Part shown: in pieces, positions 24,865 to 32,220 of the stretch | Layout of the letters: each line of letters opens with the position of its first letter | Position numbering within the stretch: the first letter of the stretch is position 1 | Origin: a virus | Virus record (IMG/VR): IMGVR_UViG_3300019124_000038 | Span: 62,001 to 126,000 of that record | Direction: 5' to 3' (one strand) | Length of the DNA: 64,000 nucleotides | Position numbers and translations under genes: made by a program | The notes under the pieces: model-generated | What the model was told of the DNA's origin: nothing | Database searches by the model: none | Seen by the model: the letters and a program-made list of their open reading frames with translations, nothing else

Positions 24865-26079
24865 ATGGCTAACGAAGTTAGACCTATGGGTGTAGCATGT
24901 AATCTTAAATGCACTTACTGCTATCAGAACCCTCTTCGGGATGCGGGGAATATCAATACTCTGTATGATCTCGAAAAGATCATCGAGCAACTTGACAAGA
25001 CCACATCAGAGTTTCACCTTTTCGGGGGTGAAGCTCTACTAATCCCGAAGAAAGATTTAGAGGTTCTTTGGTCATACGGATTAAAACGGTTCGGACAAAA
25101 CGGGATTCAAACGAACGGCGTACTTATCGACGCTGAACACGTAGAACTGTTCAAAAAATATAAAGTTTCTGTCGGCATCTCTATCGACGGCCCTGCCGAA
25201 CTCAACGACATGCGTTGGGCGGGTTCTCTCGACAAGACACGGGAAGCAACGCAAAAGATCATGGACAACATCGTTATGCTGGCTAATGAGGGTGTGCAGA
25301 TGGGCATTATCATCACCATCCACAAACTTAATGGTATGCCAGAACATCTTCCACGACTGCTCAATTTTATTCGTTGGCTCGGAGATATCGGCGTTAAAGG
25401 CGGCAACATTCACACCCTTGAAGTCGATAATGAGATTGTAAGGAACATGTTCTGTCTGACAGAAGAAGAAAATCTTTATGCGTTCCTGACTCTGGCGCAG
25501 TTCTTTCAGGAGAACCCTGATCTGTCATGGAATCCGTTCGGAGAAATATACAAGCTCCTCCAAGGTGATGACTACGGGGCTAACTGTAATTTTAAACGAT
25601 GTGATTCTATGAACACTCAGGCGGTCTATGGCATTGAAGGGAATGGCGCACTGTCTAACTGCTCTCGCACTAACAAAGAAGGTATCGACATGTATAAGGC
25701 AGACGATCATGGCTATGAGCGCTACATTTCGCTCTACCACACGCCGCCTGAGTATGGTGGCTGTAACGGTTGCCGTTTCTGGTCGATCTGCGGTGGATCA
25801 TGTCCCGGTGAAAGTGTTAATGGAGACTTTAGAAACAAAACAATACACTGTCAAACAATGAAGGGTATTCTCGGTTTCTACGAAGAAGTTCTGGAGAGCG
25901 AGGGTATTCAACCTATCACTAAGCATCCGAATCTCTACGAATACGAGAGAGAGATGTTGAAGTGGATGGCGCAAGGTCAGAACTGCTTGCTCAGTGATGC
26001 TATCAGGATGGTTGATGGTCGCGGGGAAAATGGCGAAATTCGCGTAGTTCCTGTGTACAGAAATGAAGGGAGGGAGTAA
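24865..26079 (+). CDS. Radical SAM/SPASM maturase
   Basis: The catalytic [4Fe-4S] motif CNLKCTYC (C12, C16, C19) begins almost at the N-terminus. FHLFGGEALL near residue 52 is the GGE SAM motif, and SISIDGPAELND near 108 follows the family pattern. The C-terminal third has SPASM-type Cys: CNFKRC near 244, CSRTN near 266 and CNGCRFWSICGGSC at about 298-312. Such enzymes cross-link or oxidise peptide side chains. The adjacent repeat protein is the obvious substrate. ATG after AGGGGAAAGG; ends in a TAATGATG overlap with the next gene. Confidence 0.9.
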   Translation: MANEVRPMGVACNLKCTYCYQNPLRDAGNINTLYDLEKIIEQLDKTTSEFHLFGGEALLIPKKDLEVLWSYGLKRFGQNGIQTNGVLIDAEHVELFKKYKVSVGISIDGPAELNDMRWAGSLDKTREATQKIMDNIVMLANEGVQMGIIITIHKLNGMPEHLPRLLNFIRWLGDIGVKGGNIHTLEVDNEIVRNMFCLTEEENLYAFLTLAQFFQENPDLSWNPFGEIYKLLQGDDYGANCNFKRCDSMNTQAVYGIEGNGALSNCSRTNKEGIDMYKADDHGYERYISLYHTPPEYGGCNGCRFWSICGGSCPGESVNGDFRNKTIHCQTMKGILGFYEEVLESEGIQPITKHPNLYEYEREMLKWMAQGQNCLLSDAIRMVDGRGENGEIRVVPVYRNEGRE

Positions 26080-27041
26080 TGATGGAACTGCTTGGCTTTG
26101 ACATGCCGCCGTTTGCGCGTATTCAATATGTTACAGCAGGTGTCAAGAACGAGTGGGAGCCGCGTGTTGCAAGAGCCGCAAAAGCCTACTACGATCTGGA
26201 GCTTCTAACTGTCAAGCATGGAGTACGCGCATGTACTACACGTCATGTCTCTCCACAGAACTTGGAGTATGACTTACAGAACTTTGCGCGGCATGGTCTT
26301 GTGTGGCTTCCGATTCAACGAGTGGGAAGCTATCAGGGCTTTGCTCACAAGCATCCTCCTGTTCAGGAAGGTCGCCCTTGGGCTTGGTATGGTGTAGTGG
26401 CTCGTACAATGGAAGACGCTTTGAAGTTTGTCGAAGCATCGACGACAAAGTTCGACCACGATGTTCTTGGTCAGCTTCTTGGCTATCCCGACTGTTGTCG
26501 AAAGTTTTTTAATGAGGTGTGGGGGGCAGGGTATATTGACCCAATATGGCAACAAGCAGGAGGTGATCTTGAACACATGATACAGCATGAGGTCACGGAA
26601 GGTCAGGAAATGGTGCACTTCTCCAGTAGCGTCTCACATTTGACCGTATCCATGCTTCGTTATATTGGTGTGCGTATCGTACCGCATATCCCGTGCTCTG
26701 TAGGTTGCAAACATTCAGAGCATATTGCTCAGGCATGGTTTGAAGTCGGAGAGAAAGAGGAGGTAGAAGGTCTCCGTGATCTTGTAGCCCTCTTGACTCT
26801 GCCTACTGAATGGGACTGCCTGAGAGGGATTGCCGTTGTCTCTACACCTTTGTTCAAGATTCAGACGAACTCTATGACCACAACGAAGCGGTACATTGTT
26901 CGTAAGGATGGCGAATGGTATCCAGAAGAAGCACCAAGCGGCTTGAAGTTTCCTTGGCAAACGAAAGTAGGATTCGGATGTAATACCAGTATTCGCTCAC
27001 ACGCCAAGTCTGATCTGATTCAAGTAGAGAGTACACAATGA
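26079..27041 (+). CDS. Protein with GYPDCC and PCSVGC motifs (DUF483-like)
   Basis: A 320-residue protein starting on the last base of the radical SAM stop. Two paired-Cys signatures stand out: LLGYPDCCRKFFNEVW (about residues 134-149) and HIPCSVGCKHSEH (about 204-216). Both recall DUF483-type proteins, whose function is not settled to my knowledge. The Cys-Cys pair followed by a CxxxC could hold a metal or act as a redox or acyl centre. Tight coupling to the maturase suggests a partner in processing the His-x-Asp protein. Confidence 0.65.
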   Translation: MMELLGFDMPPFARIQYVTAGVKNEWEPRVARAAKAYYDLELLTVKHGVRACTTRHVSPQNLEYDLQNFARHGLVWLPIQRVGSYQGFAHKHPPVQEGRPWAWYGVVARTMEDALKFVEASTTKFDHDVLGQLLGYPDCCRKFFNEVWGAGYIDPIWQQAGGDLEHMIQHEVTEGQEMVHFSSSVSHLTVSMLRYIGVRIVPHIPCSVGCKHSEHIAQAWFEVGEKEEVEGLRDLVALLTLPTEWDCLRGIAVVSTPLFKIQTNSMTTTKRYIVRKDGEWYPEEAPSGLKFPWQTKVGFGCNTSIRSHAKSDLIQVESTQ

Positions 27042-27211
27042 AACTTCTCCGCATATTGTTAGTGCCAATCACGTACCCGATTTTCGTGGTTCTCGTTATT
27101 CTCGCGAATTTACTTATAGTAGTAACATTTGGAGATGTTCGTTGGGCATGGATATTCGCAGGATGGGTACAGGATTACTACTATTGGATAAGTGAATGGA
27201 GGTATATGTAG
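27038..27211 (+). CDS. 57-residue membrane protein
   Basis: Overlaps the Cys-Cys motif gene by 4 bp (ATGA). One long hydrophobic stretch (residues 5-32), then a Trp- and Tyr-rich tail (WAWIFAGWVQDYYYWISEW). It may anchor or export something from the preceding operon, but that is only position-based inference. Confidence 0.5.
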   Translation: MKLLRILLVPITYPIFVVLVILANLLIVVTFGDVRWAWIFAGWVQDYYYWISEWRYM

Positions 27212-27423
27212 TGGCTAAGGACACCAATATTGACACTCAAAAGTTTGACTGTTGCTACGAACTGAGCCACAAGGGGATTTACATGGAGGTTGACCTGAAT
27301 AGTACCCATGTGGCCTTCTCAATGTATAATCGTGCGCGGTTTGAAACACAAGTTTGTATCAATAGCAAGGACGACGCACGTAGGCTCATTGAGTTGTTAG
27401 AGGAATATTGTCAGCGATCCTAG
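27211..27423 (+). CDS. Hypothetical protein, 70 aa
   Basis: GTG 27211 is preferred because GGAGG lies 9 bp before it; an ATG at 27196 lies upstream of that site. The product is alpha/beta with a CCYE motif early and ends in a helix (KDDARRLIELLEEY). Promoter copy 7 starts 7 bp after its stop, so it closes the His-x-Asp operon. Confidence 0.55.
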   Translation: MAKDTNIDTQKFDCCYELSHKGIYMEVDLNSTHVAFSMYNRARFETQVCINSKDDARRLIELLEEYCQRS

Positions 27424-27429
27424 CATTCC

Positions 27430-27469
27430 TTGACAAATCTGTCACTAAAGTCTATAATATAACTATAAG
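27430..27469 (+). promoter_or_regulatory. Promoter, 11-bp-repeat module copy 7
   Basis: TTGACA (27430-27435), 17 bp, TATAAT (27453-27458), TATAAG (27464-27469). CTAGCATTCC precedes the -35. This is close to the consensus of all copies. Drives the Erf gene. Confidence 0.9.
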
Positions 27470-27499
27470 ATAACTGATTGAAAAGGAGAACGTAGCTGA

Positions 27500-28267
27500 A
27501 TGAAAACATCTGAAAGTCTAGTAAATTTCGCTCCTGCTTTTGTCGGATTTAGCTCAGAGGTAGAACGAATTGAGAAAGATCGTCGTAATCCGCACTTTAA
27601 GAATGACTACGCGACGCTTGACCAACTGATCGACGCAACACGTCCGATTCTTGCCAAATATGGTTTGGCTGTTACTCAGAGTGCGGCTGGAGATGAAAAC
27701 GGGAATGTCGTTCTTACAACTCGGGTAATGCATACCTCTGGCGAATGGCAAGAAACAGAGCCTCTTATCATGAAGCCTGTGAAAACAGACCCGCAAGGCA
27801 TGGGTTCCGCAACTACTTATGCGCGACGTTATCAATACGCGGCGGCTCTGAATCTGAGTACTGGCGAGGATGATGATGGCAACGACGCAAGCGGCATCGG
27901 TAATACGGATAAGACACCCGCTCCTGATGTAGAAACCCGTCGCCAAAATGCGCGACAAGAAGCCATGAATCGTCGCAACTCTGGAGGTAACAATTCCACT
28001 CCTACCGCACCGACTACTCCAGCAGAAACGACCTCTGCAAGCATGGAGAGCACAGGCATGATTACTGATGGTCAAGTCAAGTCCATCAATAACATGACGA
28101 ATGTACTTGACCGCAAGTACGGTGACGAACGCGTAGGTTCCCGACTGCTCGGCGACAAGCTGGCTGAATATGGCAAGGGCGATCTCTCCGAGCTAACCTT
28201 TGACGAAGCGGCTGGTATCCTGTCTACCTTCAACGGAGCAATGCGTAACAAACCGACCTTCAACTAG
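27500..28267 (+). CDS. erf: ERF-family single-strand annealing protein
   Basis: Promotes annealing of complementary single strands in recombination and repair. The N-terminal domain is classic: NPHFKNDYATLDQLIDATRP near residues 31-50, LAKYGLAVTQ, and GSATTYARRYQYAAALNL near 101-118 with the GEDDDGND following. A linker rich in Asn, Ser and Thr (about 150-185) leads to a small helical C-terminal domain. A solo unit with its own promoter and terminator. RusA lies downstream and a RecB/Cas4-like nuclease upstream. Confidence 0.92.
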   Translation: MKTSESLVNFAPAFVGFSSEVERIEKDRRNPHFKNDYATLDQLIDATRPILAKYGLAVTQSAAGDENGNVVLTTRVMHTSGEWQETEPLIMKPVKTDPQGMGSATTYARRYQYAAALNLSTGEDDDGNDASGIGNTDKTPAPDVETRRQNARQEAMNRRNSGGNNSTPTAPTTPAETTSASMESTGMITDGQVKSINNMTNVLDRKYGDERVGSRLLGDKLAEYGKGDLSELTFDEAAGILSTFNGAMRNKPTFN

Positions 28268-28274
28268 GTCATAT

Positions 28275-28300
28275 GGGGTAGGAGGAATCCTGCCCCTTTT
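28275..28300 (+). terminator. Rho-independent terminator after erf
   Basis: GGGGTAGGA-GGAA-TCCTGCCCC (one G-T pair) followed by TTTTCCATTTT, 8 bp after the erf stop. Confidence 0.85.
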
Positions 28301-28323
28301 CCATTTTAAAGGAGGGGCTAATA

Positions 28324-28572
28324 GTGTACGGCGCATTGGACGATTTCTACAAAGGGACACTTTTTTCGCGAGATGAACTGGAGCGAGAAATTGATTTCTG
28401 GCAAAAGGTCGTAGACGAAAAAGAAGAAAACGACGTATACCAAGGCGATCAATACTATCAAGATGACTTACAGGCTCTAGGAGCTTTGAGGGAAGCACTC
28501 GAAAATTTCTCTCAATACTATGAAGAGCAAGAGGATGGTAGCTTGACCTATATTTTCGGAACGGAGAGATAA
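28324..28572 (+). CDS. Acidic helical protein, 82 aa
   Basis: GTG start after AAGGAGGGGC. Strongly acidic and helical, with DELEREIDFWQKVVDEKEEN likely forming a coiled coil. It lies 3 bp before the RusA gene and could be a small partner of it, although no motif shows this. An acidic surface could mimic DNA. Confidence 0.55.
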   Translation: MYGALDDFYKGTLFSRDELEREIDFWQKVVDEKEENDVYQGDQYYQDDLQALGALREALENFSQYYEEQEDGSLTYIFGTER

Positions 28573-28575
28573 TAA

Positions 28576-29079
28576 GTGCAGGACTACTATTTCGTAACTA
28601 TTGATGGGCGGCCAATCGCAAAGTCGAACATGTACGGCGTTCGTGTTGTTGGGAAGCGCGGCATCATGTATACGACCAAGGAACTTGAAGAATATGAGTT
28701 GCTGGTAGGCAAAGCCGTGAGCGACGCAATCCCTACAATACTACCGCACGATTTCTACTCAATCTATCTCCGCATCTACCAGCACGGCAAGAAGTGGATT
28801 GATGTGGACAACTGCTTCAAGGCAATTCAGGATGGGATGGACTCCACCAAAACGATCAAGCGCGGGAAACAAGAGATCAAAGTCTGCGAAAGCGGCATTG
28901 AAAATGACCGCTATTTCCAACTGATCGTCGGTGAGCGCATCATTGTTGAGTCGGCGGAAGAACAGCGGGTAGAGTTGATTATTGCACCATATCGTGGACT
29001 GTTCAATTTGGTTAGCATTGTGAAAGAGCACTATAAAATTGATGAAGATTACCATGAGCAATTGATCTTGCCTTTGTGA
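28576..29079 (+). CDS. rusA: RusA-family Holliday junction resolvase
   Basis: Cuts four-way DNA junctions. The 167 residues follow RusA: an early strand with TIDGRPIAKSN, a helix with the VGKAVSDAI region, then the catalytic acidic cluster WIDVDNCFKAIQDGMD near 74-89 and the second acidic site IENDRYFQL near 109-117. GTG start after GGAGAGATAATAA. The next promoter (copy 8) begins inside its 3' end. Confidence 0.85.
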   Translation: MQDYYFVTIDGRPIAKSNMYGVRVVGKRGIMYTTKELEEYELLVGKAVSDAIPTILPHDFYSIYLRIYQHGKKWIDVDNCFKAIQDGMDSTKTIKRGKQEIKVCESGIENDRYFQLIVGERIIVESAEEQRVELIIAPYRGLFNLVSIVKEHYKIDEDYHEQLILPL

Positions 29080-29101
29080 TATGTTATATTATGGATATAG
29101 T
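29062..29101 (+). promoter_or_regulatory. Promoter, 11-bp-repeat module copy 8 (divergent)
   Basis: TTGATC (29062-29067), 17 bp, TATATT (29085-29090), TATAGT (29096-29101). The 11-bp spacing is kept but all boxes deviate and CC before TTG is missing, so this is the weakest copy. It overlaps the end of rusA. Confidence 0.55.
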
Positions 29102-29120
29102 TCACAAAGGAGTGGTAAAA

Positions 29121-29294
29121 ATGTGTAATAAAAAGAATTGCAATTTGGGTAAGGAGTCACTTACGCCGTATGCCCCATATGTAGATGAAGTAATTAATGG
29201 CGACTATCTGGTAAGACAAACCTTTTACCCGTATAGATGTGAGTGTGGGTATTGGGAGCATTCGCCCGTCGATCTTTTTGAGGAAGAAGACTAA
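29121..29294 (+). CDS. 57-residue protein with Cys motifs
   Basis: ATG 29121 chosen for AAAGGAG 11 bp before it; upstream ATGs have no site. It has CNKKNC at the start and YRCECGYW near 39-46, a likely zinc site, and an acidic tail. A single-gene unit between promoter copies 8 and 9. Function unknown. Confidence 0.5.
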   Translation: MCNKKNCNLGKESLTPYAPYVDEVINGDYLVRQTFYPYRCECGYWEHSPVDLFEEED

Positions 29295-29305
29295 TAGATT
29301 TTTCC

Positions 29306-29346
29306 TTGACAGATGGTAGTTGCGCCCAGTATACTATAAGTGTAAG
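29306..29346 (+). promoter_or_regulatory. Promoter, 11-bp-repeat module copy 9
   Basis: TTGACA (29306-29311), 18 bp, TATACT (29330-29335), TGTAAG (29341-29346). TTTTTCC precedes the -35. Drives the small secreted peptide gene. Confidence 0.8.
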
Positions 29347-29370
29347 ATAATAACAGAGGAGGAATTAGGC

Positions 29371-29538
29371 ATGATGAAGAAAATCACAGGAATGATGATT
29401 CGAGTGACCTTGGCACTCGCACTGGTGATGGGTACGGCGGTGCTCGACGAAATCATCCCGATCACACCCGACTCCCCGAGTGTGATCGCCCAAAATGACC
29501 CGCCGCTTCCGTGGAGCCATATCATCGTGATCGGCTAA
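29371..29538 (+). CDS. Small secreted peptide precursor
   Basis: 55 residues: a basic start, a hydrophobic core (VTLALALVMGTAV) like a signal peptide, then about 30 mostly acidic or Pro-rich residues ending in PPLPWSHIIVIG. AGGAGG precedes two consecutive ATGs. It is the only gene between promoter copy 9 and a strong terminator. The size and layout resemble precursors of Gram-positive signalling peptides of the Phr or arbitrium kind, which control plasmids and phages, but no receptor gene is next to it. A bacteriocin-like or simple membrane peptide is also possible. Confidence 0.6.
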   Translation: MMKKITGMMIRVTLALALVMGTAVLDEIIPITPDSPSVIAQNDPPLPWSHIIVIG

Positions 29539-29546
29539 GAGAACAG

Positions 29547-29575
29547 GGACAGCTTCGGCTGTCCTTGACTCTTTT
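29547..29575 (+). terminator. Terminator with TTCG loop, fused to promoter copy 10
   Basis: GGACAGC-TTCG-GCTGTCC perfect stem with the very stable TTCG tetraloop, followed by TTGACTCTTTT. The -35 TTGACT begins at the first base after the stem. Confidence 0.85.
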
Positions 29576-29604
29576 CTAGTAGTCTAGTATAATACAGGTA
29601 TAAT
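29565..29604 (+). promoter_or_regulatory. Promoter, 11-bp-repeat module copy 10
   Basis: TTGACT (29565-29570), 17 bp, TATAAT (29588-29593), second TATAAT (29599-29604) inside TATAATACAGGTATAATACA. Drives the run of small membrane proteins, the kinase and probably the glycosyltransferases. Confidence 0.9.
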
Positions 29605-29623
29605 ACATGAGAGGGTGACATGA

Positions 29624-29794
29624 ATGATGATGTTCAATATTGTGTTTCTGATCTTGGCAGTTCTGTTCGTGGCGTTTGGTGCGCTGATGATTTGCATTCT
29701 GGAAAGCGCGGTGGCTCGACTCATTTGGGTTGGCATCATTCTGATCTGGATGATTAATGGTGCAAGTGCAGTTAACAGCTTGCTCGGCAACTAG
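29624..29794 (+). CDS. 56-residue membrane protein
   Basis: Starts at ATG 29624 after GAGAGGGTGACATGA (three ATGs in a row). Two long hydrophobic helices (residues 3-25 and 33-49) joined by a short charged turn. First gene after promoter copy 10. No family recognised. Confidence 0.55.
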   Translation: MMMFNIVFLILAVLFVAFGALMICILESAVARLIWVGIILIWMINGASAVNSLLGN

Positions 29795-29805
29795 GAGGAG
29801 TCAAT

Positions 29806-29955
29806 ATTATTCTGAACGCTATCGCCACTGTAACTTCGGGACTTGCCGCCGCAATTTGGTTTGCAATGGACAAGCCTAAGTACGGAGCAGTTATGCCGAT
29901 AACGAATTACAAACCACTCAACATGATTGAAATATTGGAGTGGATTAAGCGGTAG
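29806..29955 (+). CDS. 49-residue protein, apparent ATT start
   Basis: A clean frame follows an excellent AGGAGGAG site (29795-29802), but no ATG, GTG or TTG lies at a usable distance. ATT at 29806 or 29809, or CTG at 29812, must initiate if the gene is real. The product has one hydrophobic segment (AIATVTSGLAAAIWF) and a soluble tail. Neighbours on both sides are small membrane proteins with tight spacing. Confidence 0.4.
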   Translation: MILNAIATVTSGLAAAIWFAMDKPKYGAVMPITNYKPLNMIEILEWIKR

Positions 29956-29967
29956 GAGGTTTGGCTG

Positions 29968-30141
29968 ATGACACTTTTAGAAATTGGGATTCTTACGCTC
30001 GGACTTGTTGTTGCGCTCGGCGCAATGAAGCAAGAAGTTGAAACTGAGAATCCAAGCCCGTTCTGGTTTTACGTTTCCATCGTTGCCACGCCGATTCTGT
30101 TCGTCGGTTTGTGGCGCGGACTTCTGAGCCTGTGGGGGTGA
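29968..30141 (+). CDS. 57-residue two-helix membrane protein
   Basis: ATG after TAGGAGGTTTGGCTG. Two hydrophobic helices (residues 3-19 and 33-54) are separated by an acidic loop (KQEVETENPSP). It ends 5 bp before the P-loop kinase gene. Third in a row of tiny membrane proteins; function unknown. Confidence 0.5.
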   Translation: MTLLEIGILTLGLVVALGAMKQEVETENPSPFWFYVSIVATPILFVGLWRGLLSLWG

Positions 30142-30146
30142 TAGCA

Positions 30147-30755
30147 ATGGGACTGAAAGTAAACATCTGTGGTGCTCCGAGTAGCCGCAAGAGTACCGTG
30201 TGCGCGGGGCTGGAAGCAAAGCTCAAACAGCAACGCATCAATGCAGAGACTTCTAAAGAATATGTCCGTCAGTACATTCAGACCTACGGAGTGCCGCAAG
30301 AGCTTGCTACTGAGTTCATCATCTACCATAATCAAATGTCTCGCGACATTGGTGTTGCTAACAACACTGACGTAATGTTGTCTGATACTCCAGCCGTTAA
30401 CGCTTATATTTTTGGGAAGCGTTCTTTGATGGCTAAGATGGCGCGGCAGGAACGAAAAACACCGACCGAAGAGGAATACAAAATTTTGGAGGAGCTTCAC
30501 TCTATGGCACTCCGAAAACTTCACTGGTTCGATCTGATCGTTCTCTTCCCGCCTACGATGGATGTTATAGACGATGGCGTTCGTACTGAGACGGTAGAAG
30601 ATCAAGTGGCAATCTTCAACGCAATCAAGGGGTTTCTCGATGCTGAACAAGTCCCCTACTTGGTTGCCGAAGGTACTCCCGATGAGAAGATTGACTATTG
30701 TTTCGGAGCCATTATGTCTCGTCTGTTCGTGATTCCTGACACGCCGCCGTTTTAA
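30147..30755 (+). CDS. P-loop kinase/ATPase, NadR kinase-like (AAA_28 type)
   Basis: Starts at ATG 30147 after GGGGGTGATAGCA. Walker A is GAPSSRKST at residues 9-17. SKEYVRQY near 34 and LSDTPAVNAYIFGK near 74-87 are placed like the substrate-binding and Walker B regions of NadR-type nucleoside kinases. DLIVLFPPTMDVIDDGVR near 129-146 matches the lid region. The same architecture forms the C-terminal half of the NadR at 53955-55046. Its own substrate (nicotinamide riboside, nucleoside or other) cannot be read from sequence. Confidence 0.75.
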   Translation: MGLKVNICGAPSSRKSTVCAGLEAKLKQQRINAETSKEYVRQYIQTYGVPQELATEFIIYHNQMSRDIGVANNTDVMLSDTPAVNAYIFGKRSLMAKMARQERKTPTEEEYKILEELHSMALRKLHWFDLIVLFPPTMDVIDDGVRTETVEDQVAIFNAIKGFLDAEQVPYLVAEGTPDEKIDYCFGAIMSRLFVIPDTPPF

Positions 30756-30771
30756 TAGAGGAGGAAAATAG

Positions 30772-31977
30772 ATGGCAAAGATCGTAATGCTATCCGATAG
30801 TCCCACGCTGACTACTGGGTATGGTCGCGTCATGCAAGTTTTAGCTCCTGCGTTTCATGAGCTAGGACATGCTGTGACAGTGATCGGATGGGGATATACG
30901 GGAGAGCCCCATGACTTCCCGTTTCCCATCATTCCGTGCAATGCACATGCCGACCGATTCGGCGAAGATATCCTTGGTGAATTCATTCGCTATGAAAAAC
31001 CAGATATCCTCTTCACACTTGGAGACCCTTGGATGACTGAGTTTATTCCAGAAATGGAGGAGCGCGTAGCTGTCCATTGGGTAAGTTACTTTCCACTAGA
31101 CGGATACCCTATCCCGAAGTCATGGCATGGATGGTTGCTAAATATTGATACTCCTATTGTGTTTAGCAAGTTTGCTCAGAACTTGGCAGAGGAGGTTCTT
31201 GGTCGTAAACCGCCGCTGATCTACCACGGCGTTGACACAAACAAGTTCCAAGTTCTTGATCGGAGCACATGCAAGCAGGAAATTCTCGGATTCGATGACA
31301 AGTTCATCGTAGGCACGGTGGCGCGGAATCAACCGAGAAAGAATCTACCTGCGCTTGTAAGAGCATTTGCGGATTTTGCAAGGGGTAAGGACGATGTGGC
31401 TCTTTATATGCACACACAGATTCGTGACGTAGGATGGAACATCGACGAGCTAGTAGAACGGTTCGAGCTATATGACAAAGCCTACTGCACAGATAACTTT
31501 AATGCTCTCAAAGGTGTTCCCGACAGTGAGTTAAACAAACTATACTCGATGTTTGACCTCTTCGCTCTCCCTACGATGAGCGAGGGTTTTGGGCTACCTA
31601 TTTTGGAAGCACAGGCTTGTGGCACACCTGTTCTTGTAACAGACTTCTCAGCATGTCCAGAACTTGTGGTCAACCGCAACCAGCTCATTAAGGTCAAAGA
31701 TACGATCATTATGGGGCGGAACATAGAGCAAGCTATTGTCGATCACGACGATATGGTTCGCAAACTCAACTACTACTACGCCGATTGGAAGAAAACACGC
31801 GCTGGAATCATGGGAGCCAATAGCGTTTTGAAGGCATATGGGGTTGCTGGTCGTAGACTGGCAGAGAGCTTTGACTGGTCGATTCAGTTGAAAGAGTTTA
31901 ACAAGATGCTGAGACAGATTACTCCACAAGCTGAAAGGCGTTCAAAGGCTATCTTTCCTCAGTTCCATAAAATTTAG
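30772..31977 (+). CDS. Glycosyltransferase, GT4-like (GT-B fold)
   Basis: 401 residues. The N-terminal Rossmann domain starts with IVMLSDSPTLTTGYGRV. The C-terminal nucleotide-sugar domain has VGTVARNQPRKNLPALVRAF near 179-198 and the E-x7-E motif SEGFGLPILEAQACGTPVL near 270-288. No signal peptide or membrane helix, so it acts in the cytosol. A second GT (32213) and a nucleotidyltransferase (33503) follow; the acceptor is not obvious and could be DNA, a protein or a surface polymer. Confidence 0.87.
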   Translation: MAKIVMLSDSPTLTTGYGRVMQVLAPAFHELGHAVTVIGWGYTGEPHDFPFPIIPCNAHADRFGEDILGEFIRYEKPDILFTLGDPWMTEFIPEMEERVAVHWVSYFPLDGYPIPKSWHGWLLNIDTPIVFSKFAQNLAEEVLGRKPPLIYHGVDTNKFQVLDRSTCKQEILGFDDKFIVGTVARNQPRKNLPALVRAFADFARGKDDVALYMHTQIRDVGWNIDELVERFELYDKAYCTDNFNALKGVPDSELNKLYSMFDLFALPTMSEGFGLPILEAQACGTPVLVTDFSACPELVVNRNQLIKVKDTIIMGRNIEQAIVDHDDMVRKLNYYYADWKKTRAGIMGANSVLKAYGVAGRRLAESFDWSIQLKEFNKMLRQITPQAERRSKAIFPQFHKI

Positions 31978-32034
31978 AAGCGGGGTTGTTTGAAACTCTT
32001 TTACGGATCGTAGAATTGTACTATGGAGGTGTGG

Positions 32035-32220
32035 ATGATGATTGAAGTAAAGAAAAATGAGCACCCTATTCCTCACATCAACATCAAGTTATCTGAACAG
32101 CAAGCGTCTTCGCTGGAATATGCACTGAGCCTAGTCAGGCTAAATGGGGCACTTGAAGGTGAGGTACAGGACTTCCTATACGCACTTCAAAAAGCTATTG
32201 GGGGTATTCTTGATGAGTAA
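32035..32220 (+). CDS. Small hypothetical protein, 61 aa
   Basis: ATG 32035 follows GGAGGT by 4-5 bp (32038 is an equally good start). The strand-helix layout with NIKLSEQQASSLEYAL resembles the protein at 14298-14504, suggesting a paralogue pair. It overlaps the next glycosyltransferase start by 8 bp. Function unknown. Confidence 0.5.
   Translation: MMIEVKKNEHPIPHINIKLSEQQASSLEYALSLVRLNGALEGEVQDFLYALQKAIGGILDE

Noticed and set aside
29121-29294. Toxin-antitoxin pair with the secreted peptide gene
   Set aside because: The two genes have separate promoters and no overlap, and neither shows a toxin or antitoxin motif.
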